Assembly (NCBI GenBank): GCA_949987565.1
Contig: OX465107.1
Coordinates: 20,553,654 to 20,617,653, forward strand
Direction: 5' to 3'
DNA: 64,000 nucleotides
Origin: Luidia sarsii
Lineage: Eukaryota > Echinodermata > Asteroidea > Paxillosida > Luidiidae
Each line of letters starts with the position of its first letter. Position 1 is the first letter of the stretch. A program made the position numbers and the translations under genes. Shown in pieces: positions 1-11,550 of this stretch. The notes beneath the pieces are model-generated. The model ran no database searches. It was given only the letters and a program-made list of their open reading frames with translations, and was not told where the DNA came from.

Positions 1-6
1 GCTTAC

Positions 7-135
7 CCGGTACAAGAAAGCTTTTTTCAGGCTTCAAGTTGCACAAGAGGAAATCTGGTTTACTCCCATTAAGCATTAACCCTTGAAACTCGCGCACAGA
101 AATCCAGTACACTTGCTTTAGGGTCAAATTTGGCA
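7..135 (-). CDS. Internal exon of an unrecognised phase-1 gene
   Basis: This is a 129-bp open exon. The acceptor is CACCAG before base 135 and the donor is GTAAGC after base 7. Both ends are phase 1, so the exon is symmetric. Its 43 codons include the stretches LTLKQVYWISVREFQGLMLN and KPDFLLCNLKPEKSFLVP, a mixed hydrophobic and polar composition typical of a folded domain; the other two frames are closed or poor. The family is not recognised, so no function is given. It is phase-compatible with the exon at 3750-3881 and with the tentative exon at 658-718, both upstream on the same strand. The gene must continue beyond base 1. The tract before the acceptor is only moderately pyrimidine-rich, which is the main weakness. 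Confidence 0.6.
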
Positions 136-199
136 CTGGTGACAGACCATCATTCCTTCCTCCATGATAATGTGTAGGTTTTTCACTGTTCTCTAGCTA

Positions 200-300
200 C
201 TACATGTACAGATGTACATGTATACGTCGTACATGTACATGCACACAATATACATGTACACGTACATCATGTACATGTACATGTACATAGATGTACATGT
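200..300. repeat. GTACAT-type hexamer repeat cluster
   Basis: Degenerate runs of the self-complementary words TGTACA and ACATGT fill this stretch. The same word recurs through the first 9.4 kb, in intronic and intergenic DNA. Confidence 0.9.
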
Positions 301-657
301 AGTTCTCACACTGGCTTGGTCTACACACCTCCTTAATGGTTAGAAGCAATGGAGAAAAAAAAACCAAAACACAGTGAGCTCAAAGGTTGACAAATTAATA
401 TTTCAAACTTCTACCGGTATGGGCTAGTGCCTGCTTACACTTGTCATACACAATGGCCGACGGAGTTTGAGTTGAGGCCTAAGAAAATTATTTTGATAAT
501 GATAACAGGTACATGCAGTACAACCAAACTGATTGGGTGGGGGCATCCTGGTCCAACTGCATACATGTACAGTGTACATGTACGGTACACAGTACCCTGT
601 ACTGCGCATCTGTATGAACATGGCATGACATGTACTTGATGCACTTCCTGTACTCAC

Positions 658-718
658 CAGCACTGTCCTGCTCAGCCAGAGGCTTCGTATCTTCCTCCCC
701 CTCCTTACTCTTAAACAT
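658..718 (-). CDS. Tentative alternative first coding exon
   Basis: An ATG at 718 opens a 20-codon stretch (MFKSKEGEEDTKPLAEQDSA) that ends at a consensus donor, GCTG followed by GTGAGT. A TGA lies in frame two codons upstream, so if this frame is used the ATG must be the start. The donor phase (1) fits the acceptor at 135 and would give ...EQDSA-V-PNLTLKQ. The peptide is acidic and polar, as disordered N-termini often are. No acceptor gives a good phase-1 join from the exon at 3750-3881, so this is either an alternative promoter/start or a chance frame. Confidence 0.35.
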
Positions 719-2037
719 GATTCACTACGACTCCACTTTGCAACCAATACACGAACAGTACCGGTAGAGCTACAAACAAGTACAAACAAACTCAACTAGT
801 TTGTTCAAATCCAGCAAGTTGGTTCACATCTGTGCTCAGGCAAGCATGTCAAAATCTGAGCTCAGTCATTTCCAAGCGACACAATTCCACCATGCACGGT
901 ACTCCCACGGAACACAACAATTCAGTCGAGGGTGTTAAAGGGCTAAAAATGTCATGTACAGTACTGTACATGTACTCCCGATGGTACATGTAGTTCTCAG
1001 AACAGTTGTGTGTTGCATCAGCAATACACATGTAATGTACATCAACTTGACAGGAATGAATCAGAGTCTCACGGCCAATGTTTGTGAAATGAAAGCAACT
1101 TTGGCAGCCAACACCAACAAGAACTGATAGTGCCCGGCTTGAGTGAGAGAAAATGCAGTGCCAGCACAAGAGAGCAGTGTTCAAGGCTATGGTACTGACT
1201 GTGCATTTTACTTTGTGTGGCCTTCCACAGACACACCCCCACACAGCTCAAGTTGAACTGTTCCCATACAGCCCTACTAATACTAGCCTGGCCTTATCAT
1301 GCGTGTCAACTTATGGCAGGTCAAATACTTTACTTTTTAGACAGGAAGTGGGGAAGGAAAACTGGACCTGGGAATTTTAGAGTTTTTGACATGATGTTAC
1401 AATTGCATATCCCGTTGACTGAAGATGTACATGTAGCACTATAACGGTGAGTCTGTTTATTGATATGCTGTACGTAACTCTGCTTTATGGGTTAGGCTAT
1501 CCATTGTAAATCTTGAAATCTACAAAGTACATACATGTAGTAATTAAGTTACCAAATAACAACAGGACTGGTGACAGCCATCACAGATGACAAATGTTGG
1601 CAAACTGACAAATTGTAACCTACAATACACAATGTATATTATATACATGTACCTGTACCATACCGGTACCTGGATAGCAGGAAGTAGAGTACATATACAT
1701 ACAGTACATGTGCATGTACAGTACACTGTACAGTAATGTAAAGTATAGTACCGATGTACATCTACACTGTACATGTATGACATGTACAGTAAGTAAATGC
1801 ACCTAATTTACAAACAGAGCAACTATCAAATTGTGTATTTAAGAGAACTACATTGGTTTCATTTCCTTAAACTTATCCATCCATACAACATGGATTTGGT
1901 ACCATCTCTGGCTTGCATGGGTTGTTAAAACAGTACCAGTATTCATACTCATGTGATTGGGTGGGGTAACATGACTACATGTATACAGTCCGTACATGTA
2001 CACATGTACACAATGTATACGTTACATGTATACGTAC

Positions 2038-3308
2038 TAAGGCTGTTGTCGACAAGGCTTTTGTCGACATTGTCGCGACAAAGAAAATATTCCGACATGT
2101 CGACAAGGTTTTTCGGTTGTCGCGACAAAAACAATAAAATACATTAGCCTATCTCTAGTCATAATGGCCAATCTCTGAAAAGAAGGGAATAAAAAGGGAA
2201 CAAAAAATCCTAAAATTGTGCGCTGAGCATTTCATTTTTGCTTATCCACGCCACAAAATAATAGTTACTAAATATGTTGGAAGTTGGAAGGGATCGCGAC
2301 GCGACCAAAGAAAATCGTTCACCGAACGCATTTTGCCATTACGATGTACAGTGTAAATACTGTCACTACTGTATAGCGCACGTTTCTATGGCCGGTCGTC
2401 AGCAGTACAGTAGCTGGTATACGTTGCTCCATCGCATGCATTTAATACACGTGCGTACGGGATACCAGTGCAATGCAGAGATCGGGAAAGATCGTGGACG
2501 TCCGATCCGAGGGAAGGATCGAGAAATGAGATCGCACGTGCGTAGCGGTCGGTACCTAGCTGAAAGTAACCGCATGTTTGGACCCAAAATCCCGGCGGCC
2601 GCGTATTTTATTTCGTTGAAAAACGGACCGGAAGTACATTATGTACATCGGAAAAAGGCCTCCTTTGCCGCATACATGTACGTTCTAGGTTTGTCTGAAT
2701 GTATGGCTGAATACGCGGCCTCCTCCATTTTTGGGCCAAATACGCAGCTGGTTTTTGGGTGCCCAATACGCGGCTACCTTTACCTAGGTTCGGACGGTGA
2801 CGTCTTTTCTTTTCACTGAAACTATCTGGTTCTCCAACTGTACATGTGTACATACTGTATATGATAACCAATACAATAGGAAAGCCACTGCAGCCGCTGT
2901 GCAGCGAATTCATAAATATTCATTATTTCTTGCAGTGAGAACGCACGCATCGCCGATCGATGACGTCATGAATAAACAATGAGCAATCGCTTTTTTATGA
3001 TTTTTTTTAGGAAATTACGACTGTAACACCCAATATCGGCACAAAAATTATTTTGTTGTGTATAATCTTAAATACGAAAGCCATTAAATATGAAATTTTA
3101 TTGAAATTAAGATTATCCATGAAAACTAATTTCACAAGTTCACAACTATGGCGGTTTGACATGCCCCATTCGTTTAATACCTACAAAAATCCGACATTGT
3201 GACTACAGACTTTTGACTAAATCAGGTCTCTGTCGCGACAATGTCAACAGTCGGCATAAAATTCTCGCGACATGTCGACAAGATTTTTTTCTCACGACAA
3301 CAGCCTTA
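2038..3308. mobile_element. hAT-like non-autonomous DNA transposon with 8-bp TSD
   Basis: The two ends are inverted copies of TAAGGCTGTTGTCG, starting at 2038 and ending at 3308. They are flanked by an exact 8-bp direct repeat, ATACGTAC (2030-2037 and 3309-3316). An 8-bp target duplication and a terminus fitting YARNG are the accepted hallmarks of the hAT superfamily. Both subterminal regions carry clustered palindromes (TGTCGCGACA, TGTCGACA, ACATGTCGACA), as expected of transposase-binding repeats. The interior (2274-2819) is CG-rich and open on the plus strand for 181 codons, but I see no transposase or BED zinc-finger features, so the element is probably non-autonomous. It sits in an intron of the minus-strand gene spanning 7-6224. 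Confidence 0.85.
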
Positions 3309-3659
3309 ATACGTACACATACCAGTACAGGAACAGGAACATGTACATGTACATGTACAATTACAACAAAAAAAGTACTACACTACCAACCCATTTCTAT
3401 TAGCCGTCGGAACTAATGTACATGTACATGTACATTAGCTTAGCAGTAATTTGGTAAGTCACCTTAAAAGGAATACCGGTAGTTCCGGTACTCCATATTT
3501 TTTTGCGTACATGCCATCATGCCAAATGCACGTGTACCACTGAAATAATGACATGTACCGGTATACAATAATACATGATACATGTACATGTTCCATGTTC
3601 ATATAACAGTGTACATGTACATGTAGGCCTACCACATATACGTACATGTATGTACAATG

Positions 3660-3735
3660 TACATGTCTCTCTGTATCCCTCTACCGTACCTCTCTCTCTC
3701 TCCCTCTACCTCTCCCTTTCTCTCTCAACACTTGG
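3660..3735. repeat. CT-rich simple sequence in intron
   Basis: Runs of CTCTCTC, CCCTCTACC and CTTTCTCTCTC directly follow the exon at 3750-3881 on its minus-strand 3' side. Confidence 0.8.
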
Positions 3736-3749
3736 GCCACTGGACTCAC

Positions 3750-3881
3750 CCTCTATGGGCTCCGCTGAGTACTTCATGAGGATGCACTCTTTGTCAGTCT
3801 CCCCCAGGTCCGGGGCCTTCTTCCTCAACGACGTCATCCTGAGAAAGTTGCCGAGCACCTGGCCCGTCTCCTGCCATAGCC
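3750..3881 (-). CDS. Internal exon of the unrecognised phase-1 gene
   Basis: This 132-bp exon lies between a GTGACAG acceptor and a GAGG/GTGAGT donor. Both junctions are phase 1. The frame reads LWQETGQVLGNFLRMTSLRK and then APDLGETDKECILMKYSAEP, with strongly coding-like composition in the middle of pyrimidine-rich and GTACAT-rich intron. The start codon exon at 6168-6224 ends in the same phase, and joining them creates a Gly codon. I do not recognise the family. The intron after it contains the hAT-like element. The splice sites and composition make this one of the better exon calls in the window. Confidence 0.65.
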
Positions 3882-6167
3882 CTGTCACGTACACGTACGT
3901 CATGTACACATGCACCGCTCTACATGTACATGGACTTTGGATAACAGTGCTCACATACGCATGCACGTATGTAAATGTACACGGGGCATAGGCTACGGAG
4001 TACGGAGTGTGCACGATCTAATGCAGAGAAACTATGGACCTTCCGATGAGTAGATCAAAGTTCGTCACTGAAGTTTGGTCACTCCCTGACATACATGTAC
4101 ATGTAGCATGTTTTGGAGGAGCTTGTGATTGTCCATGTAGCTCTTACAAATACAAGCAAACAGGATACATAGATGTACATGTGCGCATGTTTTGTACACA
4201 TAAACATGTAGGCCTACAGTTCCTTGCATGAATGAACTGGTAGGAACCACATGTACATGTATATTCTATTTACAAACTAAGAGACAGCAGGGATAGTGTG
4301 CACTGATCCATGCAGTCCTGCATGTCATGTATCATTGTACGGTTTCTCTCTCAACTGCTTTTCACCCACACACACACACACACACACAGGCAGAATTCCT
4401 GACGTTATCTCAGACAATTGTTTGCTCAGCAATAGCCACACCTAATAGGGATTTAGGGAACAGAAAAACACCAACAAGGTCCAAGCCAACCAGTGCCATG
4501 TTATCCAGTTCGCTGATTATAGAGGGGCAACCACTGGGTGCAGTGGCTAGGCTCATCCAACAAAGTAAACCTAATCAGGGCTATTTATCCTATTATCACA
4601 CAGCCAGAAAGTCAGGTTCCAAAGCTCATAACCTCTAATCCATGGCAACACACATGGGCAAGACAAGGGAATATGAGACCCATGTACACAGTGTATGTAC
4701 ATGTATCTTGAATATAACAGTATTGTACCTCTAGGATCTATACATGTACGTGTGCAAACATGAATCATGGACATGGACGTGTACACGTACAAATGTACAC
4801 TGAATGCACATTAACAATATTGTACATATTCCTCTATTTTCTCCTAACTACTCTAAGTCTAATGGGTCCAGGTAATGATTATCAAAACTACATGTACATT
4901 GTACATAGTATGTACCTGTACATTCTACAGAATACCTTGTGATTATTTGCATTAGTCCTGTGTACACACAGCCTGACAGTAAAAAAACATGTCTAACGGT
5001 AATAAACAAATGTACAGTACATGTACATGTACATGTACAGTACAGGTACAGTACAGTGCATACTGTATGTCATGTACATGTACATTTTACATGTACAGTA
5101 CATGTATACATGTATATGTCAGTATACATGTATACCTGTACATGTACCGTATGCACATGTACACTACAGTACTATGTACGTGTACATTGTAAATAAGGCT
5201 AATGGCACACTAAAAATGAGCTGATTATATACAGACTGATTTTCTGATGTCCCATCACATTGCATGCTTGGACTGAGTCGTGCTGTTTTTCCTCTTCAAA
5301 GACAGCAATCAACGTGTACATGTACTGTACACCCCTGTACAGTATACATGTATGTACTTAAATGCGAGTGCTGAACATTACTCATGTACGTCATGTATGT
5401 ACCGTACATTGTACATGTACATGTACGGTAACGGTACATGTACATGTACATGTACATGTGTGTGTAGCTATCAGCCGCCAATGGAAACCTACAGTAACCT
5501 TACAGGCATTGCACATCCTCACAGGGCAGATGTTAGGTAACCATAGAGCTTTGGCACATCACCTGTCCAAAGATGTGCTTGCTGATAATATGCCACACTT
5601 GTGTTGATACAGGCGCCAGTATACATGTACGTACAACCCAACAAAGTCTAGTTGACCATTTGGAACAGCCGTCATCTAAGGGCAGTCTATGCATAGGTCA
5701 GATGGTAACTAAGAGCGGAGGTCCCAAGTCCCTGGTCCATTCAAAGTTTTCATTGCCATTTTTCAAAACAGTTTATACAAAGCTTTCAAGCTGTTGGCTG
5801 GGGGTGAGTCCACACTCAAGCAAAGGCAAGTTGGGTAATGATTTGGCAATCGTGACATGTGGAGATGTATATGTACGATGGAAAAGAAGAGGAAGAATAT
5901 ACGGTACATGCAGTTGGGCAACATTTTGACATTGATAGTTCACGCATCCAAAGTTGTATCTTTTTTTATTGTTTGTGACTCTCTCGCTTCCTTTTCGGAG
6001 CACCAAAAGCAAACGACAGATTCCGTTGCTTACTAAAATGGCGTCCAGTGTGTATTTCACCTTTTTAGTCCATCTTGAGCACTTTGCACGCTATAAGATC
6101 TTTGGTATACACTGAACACCAACACTACCACTTTGATGAAAGCTGGATTCTGATCCTCAGTCCTTAC
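3882..6167. other. Intron-like stretch with GTACAT repeats
   Basis: This stretch separates two phase-compatible minus-strand exons. It holds a short (CA)n run near 4368-4390, many GTACAT clusters and a pyrimidine/purine mixture without long reading frames of coding character. Part of 5730-5780 (TCAAAGTTTTCATTGCCATT) resembles a sequence at 46210 and is probably a SINE tail. No further exon was recognised. Confidence 0.6.
5010..5175. repeat. Dense GTACAT hexamer array
   Basis: Nearly uninterrupted GTACATGTACATGTACAGTACA-like sequence. Because the unit is self-complementary, each run can form hairpins or cruciforms. All six frames are open over parts of it, giving spurious Tyr/Cys/Met/Thr-rich peptides. 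Confidence 0.95.
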
Positions 6168-6224
6168 CGATTTTTTGGTCGTCCTGAAGGCCTTCAAAGC
6201 CGATAGGGGGTGGGGCAGCCATAT
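6168..6224 (-). CDS. First coding exon of the unrecognised phase-1 gene
   Basis: The acceptor is ATCTTTCAG, preceded by a pyrimidine-rich tract. Two bases later (6222) an ATG with GCT following opens the peptide MAAPPPIGFEGLQDDQKI, and a consensus donor, ATCG/GTAAGG, ends it in phase 1. A small Ala/Pro N-terminus of this kind is typical of initiator exons. The upstream acceptor implies a non-coding 5' exon further right. The phase matches the exon at 3750-3881, 2.3 kb downstream on the minus strand. Function unknown. Confidence 0.6.
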
Positions 6225-7309
6225 CTGAAAGATACATGTAAATAGGACAAGCATGTCAGTCTTGGTGGGTTTGGTTTTTTCGATCAACAAATTTGCCTCA
6301 AAGATCAAGCTCCTAGTATATTACAATGCACAATTACTTGAAAATGTAGGACAGATTGACCCACTAAAAATTTGGGAGAAAATTTGTATTAAAATGAAAA
6401 AATCATACAATGAATAATATACTGTACATGTACACGTACATGTACATGCACGTGTACACAAATTTTATTAAAAAAACATGAATGGCAGGCCCTCATACAT
6501 GTACATGTACTGTATAGTATTTTGATGATTTCCACACATACATATTTACAATTATTTTCAGTTTCTGTATTACTTTCAATATAGTACTTTTGTTGTAAGT
6601 GTACAGTACATGTGTGTTCTCATTCAAACAAACTGTCATCATGGCTGTGCAATTGAAAGTGTCAGTGTGATTAAAGGTCAAAACTGAACTTTTCAATCAC
6701 AAAACATGCACATTCAATTATTGTTGACAATGATTCACGAGGCCTGTATGTGGGAATGTTCCAATAGGTTGTACATTACAGTGTACAGTGTATAGTACAC
6801 ATGTACTGTACAGTCAGTGTACATTAACAATGGCTTTAGAAAGTGGGCGGGCCTCACAATGCACAGAATTAGGTACCTATGTGGAGAGTATGGTTGTTGG
6901 CAGTTGCCGGCACACAAAAGCTCCAAACTGCAGTTGCCCAACCAACCATTGCACTGGCATACTTCACTCATAGTCTGCAGCAGTATAGACCTGTGCATAC
7001 ATGCATGTACCATAGGTGCTGTATAGCAACACAGACAATTTTGGTAGCTACAGGTACAATGTACATTGTGTATACATGTACATGTACATGTACAGCCTAC
7101 AGGTACAGTATCTTGGGCTTTGTTGGGGAAGGTAGTACAGTAATGAATACAGTAGATGTGCCCCTCTTTGCACAACATACCGGTATCAACTTTGAGGGTC
7201 AGCTTGGTGTGCAATTTGAATTTGCAACTGTTTGAAAGTGAAAATCACATACACTGTACATGTGTACACTGTACAATAGCTTACTAGGACCTATCATAGT
7301 AACGACACA

Positions 7310-7715
7310 AACATACCGGTACATGTACATGTACCGTACATGTAACATGTACACAATACACATACATGTACGTACAATGTACATGTACATGATGTACATC
7401 TGTACATGTACGTACAATGAACATCTGTACATGTACATGTACGTACAATGTACATCTGTACATGTACGTACAATGTACATGTACATGTATCTGTACATGT
7501 TCACATGTACATTTTATATAAATTTGTGAATTGAAATTTCATGTACAGTGTACATGAACATGTACAACATTTGGTATCACATACATTGTATACAGCTGTA
7601 CAGTACCGGTGTACATGTACATGTACATGGTGTACCGGGTACGTGTAGCATACAATGTACACAAATGCATGTACTGTACACTGTACAGTGTACATGTACA
7701 TGTACGTCTTTACAC
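7310..7715. repeat. GTACAT array, densest part
   Basis: Runs of TGTACATGTAC and TGTACGTACAATGTACATC fill 7316-7515, and again 7600-7710. Longer units of about 24 bp recur (GTACGTACAATGTACATCTG), so part of this is a short tandem array of a higher unit. Confidence 0.9.
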
Positions 7716-7894
7716 TGTCAATGTCATGAACTATCAGCCTACACACACCTGTACATGTAGGCCAATTTCATACAGCTCTGCTAAGCATGGACATTCTCCC
7801 TCTGGTAAATCAGGATTACTACCATATTTCTATAAGATGTTTCATTCAAACAAATCAAGAAACAACTGACTGGGACCTATTAAACGATTTTGAA

Positions 7895-8190
7895 AAAAAA
7901 AGCAAAGAAAACTTTGACTGGACTGCGACTTGAACACAGGCCCCTGGTTTTGCGTACAGCACTCTGAGCTATCCAGCCCTTAGATGGCAGCCTTCCCAAA
8001 TAGTCAACTTGTTTTACCTGGGCAAAGTTGACTTTTTTGGAAGGCTGCCATCTACACTACAGTAAGGGCTGGATAGCTTAGATTGTAAGGGAACTGATAG
8101 TCTGGTACCGGTATTTAAAACTAGAGGTCTCGGCTCTCAGGATTAAGCTTAGCCCAGTAGAAGTTTTCTTTGCTATGTTTGCCATTTTTC
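7895..8190. mobile_element. Two tRNA-derived SINEs, head to head
   Basis: The left half (about 7895-7983) reads on the minus strand as GGGCTGGATAGCTCAG (A box) and GTTCAAGTCGCAGTCC (B box), then a tail ending TTTTCTTTGC. The right half (about 8040-8190) carries the same head on the plus strand (AAGGGCTGGATAGCTTAG) and the same tail (AGTAGAAGTTTTCTTTGC), but has lost the B box. The copies also share the leader GGAAGGCTGCCATCT, so the pair forms a large inverted repeat. Related copies lie at 14940-15060 and 42303-42430. This is a SINE and not a functional tRNA gene: no convincing anticodon arm can be drawn. Confidence 0.75.
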
Positions 8191-8199
8191 AAAGATGTT

Positions 8200-9840
8200 T
8201 AATCCTAGAAATTGTAGCCTATAAGACCATTGTTTGCTTGCTCTGCATGAAAAAAAAGGTCCATGGGTCTTTAGCTGAGAAGATGACTTTATTCAACAAA
8301 TATACATTTCAGTTTAAGGTTTTGGATGCTTGAAGCCTAAATGGACCCTCAAAAAACAAAAACAGGAAATCAATAGCACTGCAGTTAAGTACTGACGTAC
8401 ACCTGGCAACAATACAATGTTACATATTCACCTAAATAATAAATCAATATGCACACAAATTAGTAATTATATTAAAATTAGCATCACCAGTGCACAGAGT
8501 ACATGTACCATAGTTGAGTTTGTATTATTTCTGTTTCCTTTTTATTTCATTGTCAGAGAAAAGAGAGATTCATACTCAATATTACTCATACTTTGAGTAC
8601 AGGTATAGGTACATGTATCTGACGATAGATGAATTTCTTTATTCTTGTAACATACCGGTATGTAGTGTACACAACAACATGGGTGTGATTTTGAAGGATT
8701 TTTAATTTTTACTGTATGCTACAGTACATGTATACGACAGGACTTTAAAATACCGCTAACATTACTAACTGGTTTAAAAAAATAACTAATGGGTTTACAG
8801 TTACTTTAGCTGGTACAAAAACATTTTTAAAAGGAAATCAATATCTAGACCTACATGTACAGTGTGGAGAAGTGCACTACATGTACCGATAAGTAAACCT
8901 GACAAAAATACAATTGATATTCAAAACAATAATTTTGTAATATAAAATTTATATTACATTCTGCCATCGAGAAAGGTCCTGCTAGGATCAAAATGTCAGG
9001 CCCTCCTAAATTTTGAAGGTACATTTAAAAACAATATATTCAAAAGTGTACAATAATTATATTCAGTATTTATACACTCCCACATGGATCTCAGCATACT
9101 TGACACCCTCTGTACTGTACTGTAGACACAAACCCATGGGACACAATGTTTCTGAGGTTGTTGTTTTTTCAACTTTCAGGATTTTGGGTGTTGAGATGGC
9201 TGTACACTGAACCTCTGAACAAGTACATTGTAGGCCTATCAGTATCAGTATCATATCATGTTTCTTAGAGTTACATGTATACAGTACATGTACATGTTAT
9301 TGTACATAGAGATCTGATGAATACATTTAGTCCTGTTATAAAAATTCTCAGTCTCACGAACTAAGTACAATGTTTCTGTACACTGTACGTACGGTGGTAT
9401 CGCATGAGCACGACCAAGTCATAAGGTGTTGCTTCCACTGTCTTCAAACTTCATGCAGGATTCAGCAATGTCAGCTTAGTGCCCAGTGTTACAATAAACT
9501 AGTGCGCAATAAACCACAAACTAATACAATACGTCAAAATCTTTGAACAGTATCATTATGGGCGTGCAAGCCATGCAGTTTGCCTGCATTGTACAAAGGT
9601 GAAGTGCGGCAAATACAGCACAGTATCTACATGGACTACAGGTACACAGGTCAGCATGAACTGACCTACTGCAGGCTTAGCAACATGTGTACTACTGCCA
9701 TATGGCACGCAAAGCTATGGAAATGTCAATATCAAGAACTATCAACTTGGTTAATATTAAACAACATCGAAGGCATTGGATTGCACACGTGTGTGTTCTA
9801 CAGTGGCTACGGACACAGGCATAATGTAGCTATAGCCCAT
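8200..9840. other. AT-rich intergenic stretch
   Basis: Scattered short GTACAT runs fade out near 9.4 kb. A short palindrome-related motif lies at 8961-9000. No exon with acceptable splice sites was found. Confidence 0.55.
8961..9000 (+). repeat. Short stem-loop repeat, GGTCCTGCTAGGATC type
   Basis: GGTCCT-GCT-AGGATC forms a 6-bp hairpin (one G-T pair), followed by AAAATGTCAGG. Related copies, with GAAACGTCAGG after the stem, are at 37570-37633 and 62171-62244. Confidence 0.6.
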
Positions 9841-9925
9841 GTACTTTTTAAAATTGATTTTAATGTTTTGATCATCATATGATGATCAAAAGTAAAAACA
9901 TCAAAATTTACAATTTAAAAAGTAC
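9841..9925. repeat. Short foldback element
   Basis: The arms GTACTTTTTAAAATTG and CAATTTAAAAAGTAC flank a second palindrome centred on GATCATCATATGATGATC. The whole unit can fold into one hairpin and is probably a decayed MITE. Confidence 0.75.
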
Positions 9926-11300
9926 AACTAAAGTATAACTAAAGTTAACTATACTAGTATAAGGGTGGGGGGCCATGCTACTAACTACAGACAGTACAAC
10001 TACATACATGTATACTGTCGATCTGTACTAGTACTAGTACAGTACTAGTACTAGTAGTACTACTACTACTAGTTGTACAACAAGTTGTGGCTGCACAAAT
10101 TAAATTTACAAATACAATGTAGTAAATTACTACTAGTAATGTACTGTACTTATTGTTATAATAAATAAATACATGATGTATATGTACTACTGCCATACTG
10201 GTAAACATAGCATCAGCTGAACTAGTTGATGCTAGTTCCAGTAGAGACACTGACAGTGACACTGACAGTGACACTGACAGTAGTACCGTATCCTCCAATA
10301 ACCGGTTTTCGACGATATAAGGACCTTTCTTCAAACTGAACAATGTGGACGAAAGTATCACACTAAAACAGGTCTCAGTCACTTTCTCCACACCACAGAC
10401 TATTAGAATAATCATAGAGAAGGTTGATCAAACCTGTCACTTCCGTAAGATTACCCGGTTTTGTTGACGTCCGCGGCGCACCGCGCAGTAAGCATCGTCA
10501 CCTATTTTCGTCAGTGGTGTTTAGTAAGGTGTCGCAGTGCAGCCAAACGCAAAATAAATTCTTAAAATAACTCAAAATGCTGTGTGGCACTGTGAAATTC
10601 TTCCCTGTATGTTTTTTTGTGTTCATCTTTGTTTTTGTTTTTCCACACTGCTCCTAACACTTTCCTCAAATCATTCATAATTTATGCTTAAAACGTATTG
10701 GTCTTGTTGATGTCTTCTTTTGTGACGTTTAAAAAAAACTCCACAATCCTCTTTCTCACTGCTTCTTCAGTTATGACCTTTCCCAATGTCACTCCAGAGA
10801 CACATGTCCTCCTTCTTGGTACTTTCTCTAGCTGCCCTTTTATTTTTTTCATTAAAAAAAAAGCCTATTGGGCCATGTAACTTTTTGTCTTTAAATAATA
10901 ATAAAAAATAAATTTATAAAAATATATAAGCGAGACGCCCTATAGGAGGCTCCATAGTTTTTACCCTGAACGGACTGCCTCAAGTTGCGTGATATATTTT
11001 TTTTCTACGGATGTTGGGGTTTGTTATGGTACACTCAGATTTTTTTTAGGACCAACAATAAAGAAAACTGGAGCTTCGAAGCAACTGCTAATTTTGTACC
11101 TAGGAAAATAGACCCCTAAAGAGCAACTTTTTGAATCACACGAGTTTGGCCTAATGGAAAAGCCTTAAATTTCCACATTTTCGGTGACGGACAAGAGCAG
11201 GTAGCCAACTGTAAGATACGAAGTCTGAGATCGTTATACGGAGTTGTTTGCATAGTGCGATGTGAGTTAGAAGGCTAAGCGTCGAAAACGTGTAGCGTCG
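9926..11300. other. Non-coding, simple-sequence-bearing stretch
   Basis: Apart from the ACTAGT words and the 12-bp GACACTGACAGT repeat this stretch holds AT-rich DNA with A- and T-runs (10720-10920). No credible exon was seen. Confidence 0.5.
10018..10080. repeat. ACTAGT/TACTAG palindromic array
   Basis: Runs of CTAGTACTAGTAC and TACTACTACTACTAG. A related stretch lies at 11318-11362. Between them (10238-10280), GACACTGACAGT is repeated in tandem three times. Confidence 0.85.
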
Positions 11301-11412
11301 AAAACGGGGGTTCCCACGATACTACTACTACTACTAGTACTAGTACTAGTAGTAGTAGAAGTACTGCAGTGTATTTTTTAAGTACATCATGCATAGAAAA
11401 TACAAAGGTAGC

Positions 11413-11550
11413 CGTGTGATGTGTATAGTTGCGGTGACCGTAACCCTCATCCTCCCGAAGGTCGGAGACCAATCCTCCCGAAGGTCGGAGACCTTGTCTC
11501 CGACCTTCGGGAGGTCGAGGATTAGGGTTATTACCGCAACTACCATGTGT
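11413..11550. repeat. Foldback with duplicated CCTCCCGAAGGTCGGAGAC
   Basis: The 19-bp word CCTCCCGAAGGTCGGAGAC occurs twice in direct orientation and once inverted. The outer arms (GTTGCGGTGACCGTAACCCT on the left, AGGGTTATTACCGCAAC on the right) also pair, so the unit is one long inverted repeat with an extra internal copy. Confidence 0.8.

Noticed and set aside
2274..2819. 181-codon frame inside the hAT-like element
   Set aside because: No transposase, zinc-finger or other domain features; kept only as a note on the element.
6038..6115. ATGGCGTCC start on the plus strand, 25 codons
   Set aside because: Stops quickly with no convincing donor; it lies beside the better minus-strand exon at 6168-6224.
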